Assembly: GCF_009720825.1 (NCBI RefSeq)
Contig: NZ_WNKY01000041.1
Coordinates: 1-56,886 of the forward strand
Source: Duganella radicis
Lineage (GTDB): Bacteria > Pseudomonadota > Gammaproteobacteria > Burkholderiales > Burkholderiaceae_D
DNA: 56,886 bases
Direction of reading: 5' to 3'
How positions within the stretch are numbered: position 1 is the stretch's first letter; every line of letters starts with the position of its first letter. The notes under the pieces were generated by a model, which saw nothing but the letters and a program-made list of their open reading frames with translations, had not been told where the DNA came from and did not search any database. A program made the position numbers and the translations under genes. Positions 44,010 to 52,336 of this stretch are shown here, piece by piece.

Positions 44010-45686
44010 ATGACTCAGCCACAAAACCTCGTAGAACAGTATGGCCCGCGCGACGCGATGGAGTATGACGTCGTGATCGTCGGCGGCGGCCCCGCAGGCT
44101 TGTCGGCAGCGATCAAGATCAAGCAACTGGCGGCCGAAAAAGGCCAGGAAGTGTCCGTCGTCGTGCTGGAAAAAGGCGGCGAGCTGGGCGCCCACACCCT
44201 GTCCGGCGCCGTGATGGACCCGCGCGCCCTGACCGAACTGATCCCTGACTGGAAAGAAAAAGGCGCGCCGCTGAACACCGCCGTCAGCGAAGACCGCGTG
44301 CTGTTCCTGACCGAAACCAAGGCTTACAAGACCCCTAACCTGCTGCTGCCGAAGTGCTTTGAAAACCACGGCAACTATGTGATTTCGCTGGGTAATGTGG
44401 TGCGCTGGCTGGGCCAGCAGGCCGAGGCGCTGGGCGTGGAAATCTTCCCCGGCTTCGCCGCCGCCGAAGTGCTGTACAACGACGACGGCTCGGTCAAGGG
44501 CGTGGCCACCGGCAATATGGGCGTCAAGCGCGACGGCGAAGCCGGTCCGGACTTCCAGCTCGGCATGGAACTGCACGGCAAGTACACCCTGTTCGCCGAG
44601 GGCGCGCGCGGCCACCTGGGCAAGCAGCTGATCGCCAAATACGACCTGGCCAAGGGCAAGGATCCGCAGTCGTACGGCATCGGTATCAAAGAATTGTGGG
44701 AAATCGATCCGGCCAAGCACCAGCCCGGCCTGGTGATCCACACCACCGGCTGGCCGCTGGACAGCAAGACCTACGGCGGCTCCTTCCTATATCACCTGGA
44801 AAACAACCAGGTGGTGGTCGGCTACGTGGTCGGCCTGAACTACGAGAATCCTTACCTGTCGCCGTACGAGGAATTCCAGCGCTACAAGACCCACCCGGAA
44901 ATCCGCACCTTCTTCGAAGGCGCCAAGCGCATTTCCTACGGCGCGCGCGCGATTGCCGCCGGCGGCCTGCAATGCCTGCCGAAGCTGGTCTTCCCGGGCG
45001 GCGCGCTGATCGGCTGCGACGCCGGCTTCCTGAACATGAGCCGCATCAAGGGTTCGCACGCCGCCATCAAGTCCGGCATGCTGGCCGCCGAATCGGTGTT
45101 CGCGGCGCTGGGCGCCGGCCGCCAGGGCGACGAGCTGGCCACCTACCCGGTGGCGTTTGAACAATCGTGGCTGCACGAAGAGCTGCACGTGGCGCGCAAC
45201 GTCAAGCCGTGGCTGAACAAGGGCCTGTACCTGGGCTCGGTCATGGCCGGCATCGACCAGCTCGTGTTCCGCGGCAAGGCGCCATGGACCCTGCACCACG
45301 CGCACGCCGACCACGAATGCCTGAAGCCGGCTTCGCAGTTCAGCCCGATCACCTACCCCAAGCCGGATGGCAAGCTGACCTTCGACCGCCTGTCGTCGGT
45401 GTTCATCTCGAACACCAACCACGCGGAAGACCAGCCTATCCACCTGACCTTGAAGAACCCGAGCGTGCCGGTGGACGTCAACCTGGCCCAGTACGCGGGG
45501 CCGGAGGCGCGCTACTGCCCGGCCGGCGTGTATGAATTCGTCAAGACCGACGAAGGCGCCGACCGCCTGCAAATCAACGCCCAGAACTGCGTGCATTGCA
45601 AAACCTGCGATATCAAGGACCCGACCCAGAATATCGTCTGGATCACGCCGGAAGGCGGCGGCGGCCCGAATTATCCGAATATGTAA
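44010..45686 (+). CDS. etfD: electron-transfer flavoprotein-ubiquinone oxidoreductase
   Basis: 558 residues. The N-terminal FAD site is YDVVIVGGGPAGLSAAIKIKQLA, followed by VLEKGGELGAHTLSGAVMDPRAL. The C-terminal 4Fe-4S domain has NCVHCKTCDIKDPTQNIVWITPEGGGGPNYPNM. It passes electrons from ETF, reduced by acyl-CoA and related dehydrogenases, to ubiquinone at the inner membrane. It stands alone with its own terminator. Confidence 0.97.
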   Translation: MTQPQNLVEQYGPRDAMEYDVVIVGGGPAGLSAAIKIKQLAAEKGQEVSVVVLEKGGELGAHTLSGAVMDPRALTELIPDWKEKGAPLNTAVSEDRVLFLTETKAYKTPNLLLPKCFENHGNYVISLGNVVRWLGQQAEALGVEIFPGFAAAEVLYNDDGSVKGVATGNMGVKRDGEAGPDFQLGMELHGKYTLFAEGARGHLGKQLIAKYDLAKGKDPQSYGIGIKELWEIDPAKHQPGLVIHTTGWPLDSKTYGGSFLYHLENNQVVVGYVVGLNYENPYLSPYEEFQRYKTHPEIRTFFEGAKRISYGARAIAAGGLQCLPKLVFPGGALIGCDAGFLNMSRIKGSHAAIKSGMLAAESVFAALGAGRQGDELATYPVAFEQSWLHEELHVARNVKPWLNKGLYLGSVMAGIDQLVFRGKAPWTLHHAHADHECLKPASQFSPITYPKPDGKLTFDRLSSVFISNTNHAEDQPIHLTLKNPSVPVDVNLAQYAGPEARYCPAGVYEFVKTDEGADRLQINAQNCVHCKTCDIKDPTQNIVWITPEGGGGPNYPNM

Positions 45687-45704
45687 AAAAGCAACACTTC
45701 CAGA

Positions 45705-45735
45705 ACAGCGCGGCGCATGACCGCGCTGTTTTTCT
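45705..45735 (+). terminator. Rho-independent terminator after ETF-QO
   Basis: ACAGCGCGG and CCGCGCTGT form a 9-bp stem with a seven-base loop, followed by TTTTCTTTT. It lies 18 bases after the stop codon. Confidence 0.9.
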
Positions 45736-45952
45736 TTTGGCGCCCGGCAGGAAATCTTGCTCCAGCCCGCTAATCGGACCATAATCGGCGGATGGAAAAC
45801 GGCGCCAGGCCGTGCGTTCTGGACCCGGTTACAAATTTTTTTATAAATTTCCACCAAGCATTTAATGTCCTTCCAGATACGGTCGTCTTGTACTTGGGAG
45901 AGCACAAAGGATCCGTTGCTCCGAACTGAATCCACCTACCAGGAGTTATTTC
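45736..45952 (+). promoter_or_regulatory. flagellin upstream region
   Basis: A 217-base gap between the ETF-QO terminator and the flagellin start. AGGAG lies seven bases before the ATG. I found no clear sigma-28 promoter. A GGCAG...TTGCT sequence near 45746-45762 resembles a sigma-54 site, but its spacing is one base too long. Confidence 0.4.
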
Positions 45953-46855
45953 ATGCTGAGCCTTCACACCAATTCTGCGGCCCTTTCCGCACAGAACTCG
46001 ATCGGTCGCACCCAGTCGGCACTGTCGACTTCGCAGACCCGCCTGAGCACCGGCTTCCGTGTCAATTCGGCCATGGACGACGCTGCGGGCCTGCAAATCG
46101 CTTCCCGCCTGAAAGCGCAAACCAGCGGCATGGCCATGGCCATGCGCAACACCCAGAACTCGATCTCGATGCTGCAAACCGCCGAAGGCGCGTTTGACGA
46201 AGTGACCACCATGCTGACCCGCATGAAAGATCTGGCCACCCAGGCAGCCGACGCCTCGTCGACCGCTAAAGACCAGGCCGCCCTGCAATCGGAATACGAC
46301 GCGCTGGGTAACGAGCTGAACAACATCATGAAAAACTCGACCTTCGGCGGCGCCAAGCTGCTGGACGGCGGCACCATCGGTTCGTCGATGACCTTCCAGA
46401 TCGGCGCCACCGCGAGCGAAAAAATGACCGTCGACCTGAGCACCGCGATGACCGCGCTGACCACCGGCCTGGGTTCGGTCACCGCCAAGTACGCCGCTCC
46501 AGGCGCCACCATCGGCACCGAAATTTCGGACGGTACCGACGGTACCGCGTCGGCCAGCAACGCCGCCGGCCAGACCGCCGCCAACACCTCGATCGACACC
46601 ATCGCCACCGCCATCGACCTGGTCGGCGCCGTGCGTTCGTCGCTGGGTGCAGCCGCCAACCGTCTGGACCACGTGTACAACAACCTGTCGAACATCTCGA
46701 CCAACACCAAGGCCGCTACCGGCCGCATCATGGACACCGACTTCGCCGCTGAATCGTCGAACATGACCTCGGCTCAGATGCTGCTGCAAGCCGGCACCGC
46801 GATGCTGAAACAGTCGAACAGCACCTCGTCGCTGGTTATGTCCCTGTTGCAGTAA
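45953..46855 (+). CDS. fliC: flagellin, short lateral-type (LafA-like)
   Basis: 300 residues. The N-terminal domain (LSLHTNSAALSAQNSIGRTQSALSTSQTRLSTGFRVNSAMDDAAGLQIASRLKAQTSGM) and C-terminal domain (AAANRLDHVYNNLSNISTNTKAATGRIMDTDFAAE ... LLQAGTAMLKQ) are conserved flagellin D0/D1. The variable middle is only about 80 residues, so there are probably no large surface domains. The start resembles lateral flagellins (LafA) more than polar FliC. It forms the filament. The adjacent export genes also follow lateral-flagellar order. Confidence 0.95.
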   Translation: MLSLHTNSAALSAQNSIGRTQSALSTSQTRLSTGFRVNSAMDDAAGLQIASRLKAQTSGMAMAMRNTQNSISMLQTAEGAFDEVTTMLTRMKDLATQAADASSTAKDQAALQSEYDALGNELNNIMKNSTFGGAKLLDGGTIGSSMTFQIGATASEKMTVDLSTAMTALTTGLGSVTAKYAAPGATIGTEISDGTDGTASASNAAGQTAANTSIDTIATAIDLVGAVRSSLGAAANRLDHVYNNLSNISTNTKAATGRIMDTDFAAESSNMTSAQMLLQAGTAMLKQSNSTSSLVMSLLQ

Positions 46856-46865
46856 TCGTAGTACT

Positions 46866-46891
46866 ATCCGGATATGTCAACATATCCGGAT
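46866..46891. other. 11-bp perfect hairpin after the flagellin gene
   Basis: ATCCGGATATG and CATATCCGGAT pair perfectly around TCAA. It lies 11 bases after the flagellin stop and just before the terminator at 46902. It has no T-run of its own, so it may protect the abundant flagellin mRNA from 3' decay. Confidence 0.6.
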
Positions 46892-46901
46892 TACTAAAAG
46901 G

Positions 46902-46932
46902 GCCAACCGGAGCTTTTCGGTTGGCTTTTTTT
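46902..46932 (+). terminator. Rho-independent terminator of the flagellin gene
   Basis: GCCAACCG and CGGTTGGC form an 8-bp stem with an eight-base loop, followed by seven T residues. It isolates the flagellin from the next plus-strand gene. Confidence 0.92.
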
Positions 46933-46960
46933 ATACCAGTAATTCTAGAAAGCGAGCCTG

Positions 46961-47935
46961 ATGGCTGTAGATCGTATCGGACCCTCAATACGCCCGCTCG
47001 GCGTCCCGGACCGGCCGCAAGCGCAGCCCGGCCAGGTCACGCGCGTGCCCGGCAGCGAAGGCCCGCTCGATCTCGACTTCCCGGTCGGCCCGCTCGGCCC
47101 CAGCGGCCCGAACAGCACCAGCGGTCCCAACTCGGTGGGCGCCATCCTCGATGGCCCGGACCAGCAGACAGCGCCGCCGCCCTCGCACGCCGAAGCGCTG
47201 GCCGCCGCCCTGGGCGAGATGCCGGACGCCGGCGATCCCGCCGCCATGCGGCCGAACCAGGTGTTTTTATCGCGCCAGATGATCTGGCAGCCACCCGACA
47301 CCAACGCCATGGCCGCCTCGTGGCAGGTGATGGTGCGCACTTACGGCGAGCAGCGCGCGGCCTGGCTGGAGCAAGCCACCGGCCAGCACCTGCCGTCCAG
47401 CCTGTTCATGACCGACCACGGCGCCGCGTCGATGCGCGACGGCCGCCCGCCCGGCACGCCGCTGGTGACGGAGATGGAGCCGTGGCGCTTTGCCGTCTAC
47501 GCCTGGGGCGCGGAGCGGCTGGTGCTGAAGGTGGTGGTCAAGGACGACGACGAATACGACCGCAACCGCCGCCGCCGCACCCGCGTGGCCTTGCGGCTGG
47601 AGCTGATGCTGCCGGGCGTGGGCCGGGTGGTGATCCAGATGGAGCCGGCCAGCGGCAATGGCGTGGTGCTGGAGGTGGGCGCGGCGCAGACCGCGGCCAT
47701 GCAGCACATGCGCGACCAACTGCCGCAGCTGGCGGCGGTGGTCAGCCGTTCCGGCCTGACCATCCTGCGCTGCCGCCTGCGCCGCGAACTGCCGGCCTCG
47801 ACCGGCGAACATTCCTACCCGAGCCGCCTGCACACGGCGGCGCTGACCCAGGCGCTGTTCCGCGCCATGGCGGAAGTGGCGGTGCTGCTGTCGCAGCCCG
47901 CCATCGGCGACGACCTGTTCTCCGCTTCGGCATAA
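46961..47935 (+). CDS. FliK-like flagellar protein (C-terminal hook-length-control domain), divergent
   Basis: 324 residues. Residues 1-90 are Pro/Gly-rich (PLGPSGPNSTSGPNSVG), and 90-200 contain WRFAVYAWGAERLVLKVVVKDDD. Residues about 205-290 (ALRLELMLPGVGRVVIQMEPASGNGVVLEVGAA ... LPQLAAVVSRSGLTILRCRLRREL) have the strand pattern of the Flg_hook domain of FliK: V-x-V-x-(M/L), short arms, then an LR/PQL...GL-x-(I/V) segment. This assignment is inference. FliK measures hook length and switches export substrate through FlhB, encoded next door. The start is ATG 46961 with a weak ribosome site. Confidence 0.55.
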   Translation: MAVDRIGPSIRPLGVPDRPQAQPGQVTRVPGSEGPLDLDFPVGPLGPSGPNSTSGPNSVGAILDGPDQQTAPPPSHAEALAAALGEMPDAGDPAAMRPNQVFLSRQMIWQPPDTNAMAASWQVMVRTYGEQRAAWLEQATGQHLPSSLFMTDHGAASMRDGRPPGTPLVTEMEPWRFAVYAWGAERLVLKVVVKDDDEYDRNRRRRTRVALRLELMLPGVGRVVIQMEPASGNGVVLEVGAAQTAAMQHMRDQLPQLAAVVSRSGLTILRCRLRRELPASTGEHSYPSRLHTAALTQALFRAMAEVAVLLSQPAIGDDLFSASA

Positions 47936-47950
47936 CCTCCGTCATAAAAT

Positions 47951-48031
47951 CCGGGGTCAGGTCCTCCATTTCTACACGGCCTCGACCGTGTAACGGATCA
48001 GCCCGTGTAGAAATGGAGGACCTGACCCCGG
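47951..48031. repeat. 29-bp perfect inverted repeat (REP/BIME-like) in the convergent gap
   Basis: Bases 47951-47979 and 48003-48031 are exact reverse complements (CCGGGGTCAGGTCCTCC...), separated by 23 bases. The element fills most of the 101-base gap between the FliK-like gene and flhA, beginning 15 bases after one stop and ending five bases before the other. GGGGTCAGGTCC-type palindromes look like the dispersed REP elements of this family, often tied to RAYT transposases; that is from memory. It could work as a bidirectional terminator. I saw no second copy in the window. Confidence 0.85.
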
Positions 48032-48036
48032 AGTTG

Positions 48037-50124
48037 TTAGCCGACGGTGCCGATGATGCTGACTTCGCGGTTTTCCGGAATTTCGTTGTAGGACAGCACG
48101 TGCAGGCCCGGCGCGAACAGGCGCGCGTAGCGCGCCAGCAGCGGCCGGATCTGCGGCAGCACCAGCAGCAGCGGCGGCGTGGCCTGCTGCTTCATCTGCT
48201 CGCGCGCCACCGGCATGTTCACTTGCAGCTGCGCCAGCAGGTGCGGATCGATCGGGTAGTTGTCCAGCACCACCTTGCCGCTCTGGCGCGCCTGGTTCAA
48301 CGACCCCAGCAGCATGTTCTCCAGGTCGCCGCCCAGGTTGAAGGCCTGCATCTCGGTCTTCTGGCCGAACAGGCTGGTGACGATCTGGCGCCGCAAGGCG
48401 CAGCGCACCTCGGCCGCCAGCAGGATCGGGTCCTTGGTGGTTTCCGAGCTGTCCACCAGCGTGGTGGCGATCGGCACGATGTCCTTCAGCGAGACGTTTT
48501 CCGCCAGCAGCACGCGGAACACGCGCAGCATTTGCGTGTGGGTCAGCGCCTTGTCCAGCGCCGACGCCAGTTTCGGCGCGATCGCGGTCAGGCGCTCCAT
48601 CATGGCCGGCACGTCCTCGTGGCGGAACAGTTCCGGCAGGTATTCGCGGATCAGCTTGGACAGGTGGGTGGCGATGGCGCTTGGCGTTTCCACCACCTGG
48701 TAGCCCAGCCCCAGCGCGTTGGCTTTCTCGCTGGTCTCGATCCAGGTCACCGGCATGCCATAGGCCGGCTCGATGCCGGGGATGCCGTCGATCTGGCCGT
48801 ACACATTGGGCGACGGAATGGCCATCAGGCGGTCGGCAAACACTTCCGCCTGCGCCACCACGCTGCCCGACAAAATCACCGAATACTGGGTCGGCTTGAG
48901 ACCGAGGTCGTCGCGCACCATGATCGGCGGCAGCAGCAGGCCCATCGATTCCGACAGGCTCTGGCGCACGCCCTTGACCCGCTTGCTGAGCGGCTCGCCA
49001 TGGGCCTTGTCGATCAGCGTCACCAGCTTGTAGCCGACGGCGATTTGCAGCGGCTGCACGGCCGGCAGGCTGTACCAGTCGAGGTCGGGCGCGCGCTCGT
49101 CGCGCAAGGCCGCCTCGATGGCGTCGAGGTTGTTGGTCTCGGGCTTTTGCACCCGGTTCAGCAGTTTCCAGCCCACGTAGGCCAGCACCAGCGCGAACGG
49201 ACCGAACATTTGCCACGGCATGCCCGGCACCAGCGCCAGCACGATCATCATGCCGGCCGCGCTGAACATCACCTGCGGCGAGGTCAGCACCTGGCTGCCC
49301 ACCTGCTGTTCGAAGTCGCCCGAATCCGAGATACGGGTCACCAGGATGGCGGCCGCGGCCGACAGCAGCAGCGCCGGGATCTGCGCCACCAGGCCGTCAC
49401 CGATGGTCAGCAGCGCGTACTGCTTGAAGGCGGCGCCAAACGACATGTCCTGCATCAGCGCGCCGATCGCCACGCCGCCGACCATGTTGATGATCAGGAT
49501 CAGGATCGAGGCCACGGCGTCGCCGCGCACGAATTTGGAGGCGCCGTCCATGGCGCCGTAGAAGTCGGCTTCCGAGGCCACTTCCAGGCGGCGCTGCTGG
49601 GCCTTCTCCTGATTGATCAGGCCGGCGTTGAGGTCGGCGTCGATCGCCATCTGCTTGCCGGGCAGCGCATCCAGCGTGAAGCGCGCCGAGACCTCGGAGA
49701 TCCGCTCCGCGCCCTTGGTCACCACCATGAAGTTGATGATCATCAGGATCACGAACACCACGATGCCGACCACGTAGTTACCGCCCACCACCACGTTGCC
49801 GAAGGCCTCGATCACGTGACCGGCGGCGGCCGTGCCCTCATGGCCGTGCAGCAGCACCACGCGGGTCGAGGCCACGTTCAGCGTCAGGCGCAGCATGGTG
49901 GTGGCCAGCAGGACGGTCGGGAACACCGAGAAGTCCAGCGGCCGGCGCACCGACACCGAGCCCAGGATCACGATCAGCGCCAGCACGATATTGAACGTGA
50001 ACATCACGTCCAGCAGTATCGGCGGCAGCGGCAGCATGATCATGGCCAGGATGATCAGCAAGAATGCCGGCGTGGCAAACTTGTGGCGACGTATCTCCGC
50101 CAGCATCGTCTGTATGAAATTCAC
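48037..50124 (-). CDS. flhA: FlhA flagellar export gate protein (LfhA-type)
   Basis: 695 residues. About eight membrane segments fill residues 15-320 and include the FHIPEP-family signature (ARFTLDALPGKQMAIDADLNAG, about 145-167). The C-terminal cytoplasmic domain (360-695) has PQLASALD-like KLASALDKALTHTQMLRVFRVLLAENVSLKDIVPI. It forms the nonameric gate that receives export substrates. It overlaps flhB by one base (TAATG). It is the last gene of a seven-gene minus-strand operon. Confidence 0.96.
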   Translation of the reverse strand: MNFIQTMLAEIRRHKFATPAFLLIILAMIMLPLPPILLDVMFTFNIVLALIVILGSVSVRRPLDFSVFPTVLLATTMLRLTLNVASTRVVLLHGHEGTAAAGHVIEAFGNVVVGGNYVVGIVVFVILMIINFMVVTKGAERISEVSARFTLDALPGKQMAIDADLNAGLINQEKAQQRRLEVASEADFYGAMDGASKFVRGDAVASILILIINMVGGVAIGALMQDMSFGAAFKQYALLTIGDGLVAQIPALLLSAAAAILVTRISDSGDFEQQVGSQVLTSPQVMFSAAGMMIVLALVPGMPWQMFGPFALVLAYVGWKLLNRVQKPETNNLDAIEAALRDERAPDLDWYSLPAVQPLQIAVGYKLVTLIDKAHGEPLSKRVKGVRQSLSESMGLLLPPIMVRDDLGLKPTQYSVILSGSVVAQAEVFADRLMAIPSPNVYGQIDGIPGIEPAYGMPVTWIETSEKANALGLGYQVVETPSAIATHLSKLIREYLPELFRHEDVPAMMERLTAIAPKLASALDKALTHTQMLRVFRVLLAENVSLKDIVPIATTLVDSSETTKDPILLAAEVRCALRRQIVTSLFGQKTEMQAFNLGGDLENMLLGSLNQARQSGKVVLDNYPIDPHLLAQLQVNMPVAREQMKQQATPPLLLVLPQIRPLLARYARLFAPGLHVLSYNEIPENREVSIIGTVG

Positions 50125-51257
50125 TACTTAACCTCGCTCATGGATGTGGGCACAACAACTTCTTTTGGACGCTCCGGCTCGGCGCCGCGCCGTCCGGTAC
50201 GGAATGCTTGCAGCTGCAACACGTAGTTCAGCACCTGCGACACCGCCTGGTACAGCTGCACCGGGATCTGCTGGTTGACCTGGCTGGTGTTGTAGATGGC
50301 GCGCGCCAACGGCGGCAGCTCCATTATCTCGATCTTGAATTCCCTGGCCAGCTGGCGGATGTACAGCGCCATCTCGTCCACGCCCTTGGCCACCACGTAC
50401 GGCGCCTCCGCCTTGCTGAGGTCGTACTTGAGCGCGACCGCGTAGTGCTCCGGGTTGACGATCACCACGTCGGCGCTGGGCACGGTCTTGCGCGCGCTGC
50501 GCCGCGCCAGCGCCCGCTGCAACTGGCGGATGCGGCTTTTCACCTCGGGCCGGCCCTCGGTCGACTTGTGCTCTTCCTTCAGATCCTGCTTGGACATGCG
50601 CTGGTTGCGGGCGAAGAACCAGGCCTGCGCCGGCACGTCGATCAGGGCGAAGATGACGAACACCGCCACCATCGCCATCAGGCCGTCCAGCATCAGGTTG
50701 GAGCCGCTCAGCATGGCCTGGCCGATCGGCATCATCTGCAATTTGGTGTAGTCCGGCACGCTGGCGCGGGCCACGTGGATCAGCACCGCGATCAGCACGC
50801 CGGCCTTGCCGATCGAGACCGCCAGCTCGAACGCGTGCTTGCCGCTGAACAGGCGGCCCAGGTTGGCCATCGGACTCATGCGCGACAGCTTGGGTTCCCA
50901 GTGCGTGGTCGAGACCACCCAGCCGCCCGGCACCATGGCGCCCAGCATGATGAACAACGGCACCACGAACAGCGGCAGCACCATCTTGATCAGCAGCCAC
51001 ATCGCGCTGCCGAACACGGTGGACATGGCGTTGTCGATGGCGCCGTCGCCGTCCAGCGGGGCGAAGCTCTGGTGGAACAGCTCGTTGAATTCCATCAGGT
51101 AGCCGGGCAGCAGGTAGACGAACAACTTCAGGCTGACCAGGATGCCGATCGCGGTCGACAGGTCGCGCGAGCGCACCACCTGCCCTTCCTGGCGCGATTT
51201 CTTCAGCTTCTGCTGTGAAGCCTTTTCTGTTTTATCGCCGGTGCTCTCGTCAGCCAT
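50124..51257 (-). CDS. flhB: FlhB flagellar export switch protein with NPEH cleavage motif
   Basis: 377 residues. It starts ADESTGDKTEKASQQKLKKSRQEGQVVRS, typical FlhB, has four membrane segments, and a C-terminal cytoplasmic domain with VPSADVVIVNPEHYAVALKYDLSKAEAPYVVAKG. The autocleavage motif is N268-P269-E270-H271, whereas the family norm is NPTH. FlhB cleavage between N and P sets the change from hook to filament export. The overlap with fliR is eight bases. Confidence 0.95.
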   Translation of the reverse strand: MADESTGDKTEKASQQKLKKSRQEGQVVRSRDLSTAIGILVSLKLFVYLLPGYLMEFNELFHQSFAPLDGDGAIDNAMSTVFGSAMWLLIKMVLPLFVVPLFIMLGAMVPGGWVVSTTHWEPKLSRMSPMANLGRLFSGKHAFELAVSIGKAGVLIAVLIHVARASVPDYTKLQMMPIGQAMLSGSNLMLDGLMAMVAVFVIFALIDVPAQAWFFARNQRMSKQDLKEEHKSTEGRPEVKSRIRQLQRALARRSARKTVPSADVVIVNPEHYAVALKYDLSKAEAPYVVAKGVDEMALYIRQLAREFKIEIMELPPLARAIYNTSQVNQQIPVQLYQAVSQVLNYVLQLQAFRTGRRGAEPERPKEVVVPTSMSEVK

Positions 51258-52032
51258 GGGCCGCCACCTGCATCTGCTGGCGTATCAGCTCCAGCACCAT
51301 ATTGGTCATGCGCACATAGTGCTCGGGGATGAAGCGCACCACCTGCGCCAGCATCAGCAGGCCGAAGATGGTGATCACGGCAAAGCCCAGCGCAAACAGG
51401 TTGAGGCTGGGCGCCACGCGGTTGAGGAAGCCAAAGCCCAGTTGCACCACCATGGTGGAGAACACCACCGGGATGGCCAGCAGCATGGCGGCCGAGAAGA
51501 TCCAGGCGACATTGTAGGCCACCGCCTCCAGCAAGTGGTTGCCGAAGCCGCTGCCCAGCGGCCAGGCCTTGAAGCTCTGGCCGATCACGTTGGCGATCAC
51601 CAGGTGGCCGTCGATGGCGAAGAACACGATGATGGCCAGGGTCGACAGCAGCGCCGAGGTGACATCGGAAGACTGCCCGTTCAGCGGGTCGTTCATCACC
51701 GCCATCGACAAGCCCATCTGCGACGACACCATGAAGCCCAGCACGCCGATCACCGACATGGCGAAGTGGAAGGCCAGCCCCAGCACGAAGCCGATCAAGG
51801 CCTGCTCGATGGTGGCCACCACGCCGTGCAGCGAAAACGGATTGATCGGCGGATGGCCGCCGGCCAGCGGCATCATGATGACGGCCAGCACCAGCGCGAT
51901 CAGGATGCGCACCGTGGTCGGCGTCACCGCCTCGCCCAGCACCGGCGCGCCGATGAACATCGCCAGGATGCGGCAGAACGGCCACCACAAGGCGGTCAGG
52001 AACGGCAGCAGTTGGGCGAGGACGGATTCCAT
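51250..52032 (-). CDS. fliR: FliR flagellar export gate protein
   Basis: 260 residues with about six membrane segments. It shows LPFLTALWWPFCRILAMFIGAPVLGE near the start, FHFAMSVIGVLGFMVSSQMGLSMAVMNDP in the middle and PSLNLFALGFAVITIFGLLML, all typical FliR features. It completes the FliP5-FliQ4-FliR1 core of the export channel. Nineteen bases separate it from fliQ. Confidence 0.94.
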   Translation of the reverse strand: MESVLAQLLPFLTALWWPFCRILAMFIGAPVLGEAVTPTTVRILIALVLAVIMMPLAGGHPPINPFSLHGVVATIEQALIGFVLGLAFHFAMSVIGVLGFMVSSQMGLSMAVMNDPLNGQSSDVTSALLSTLAIIVFFAIDGHLVIANVIGQSFKAWPLGSGFGNHLLEAVAYNVAWIFSAAMLLAIPVVFSTMVVQLGFGFLNRVAPSLNLFALGFAVITIFGLLMLAQVVRFIPEHYVRMTNMVLELIRQQMQVAAHG

Positions 52033-52051
52033 GGGGCGCGTGCGCGGCGGG

Positions 52052-52324
52052 CTAGCCGACCAGGGTGGCGGCGCGGGTGAAGATGGACACGCAGAAGTCC
52101 ATCAGCAGGGTCGACATCCAGCGCCCGGTCAGGATGATGGCCAGCAGCGTGATGAGCAGCCTCGGCAGGAAGCTCAGGGTCTGTTCGTTGATCTGGGTGG
52201 CGGCCTGGAACAGCGCCACCAGCAGGCCGGTGACCAGGCCGGGCACGACCAGGATCACCACCAGCAGCATGACGATGTGCAGCGACTCGACCACCAGGTC
52301 GACGGCGATTTCAGGAGTCAGCAT
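52052..52324 (-). CDS. fliQ: FliQ flagellar export gate protein
   Basis: 90 residues, normal length, with two hydrophobic hairpin segments (about 15-40 and 52-75). LVVPGLVTGLLVALFQAATQINEQTLSFLPRLL is the diagnostic FliQ core. Starts 12 bases after fliP. Confidence 0.94.
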   Translation of the reverse strand: MLTPEIAVDLVVESLHIVMLLVVILVVPGLVTGLLVALFQAATQINEQTLSFLPRLLITLLAIILTGRWMSTLLMDFCVSIFTRAATLVG

Positions 52325-52336
52325 AGGCGCCCCTTC

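Noticed and set aside
45746..45763. Possible sigma-54 promoter before flagellin (GGCAG...TTGCT)
   Set aside because: The spacing is 11 bases rather than 10 and it lies almost 200 bases from the start codon.
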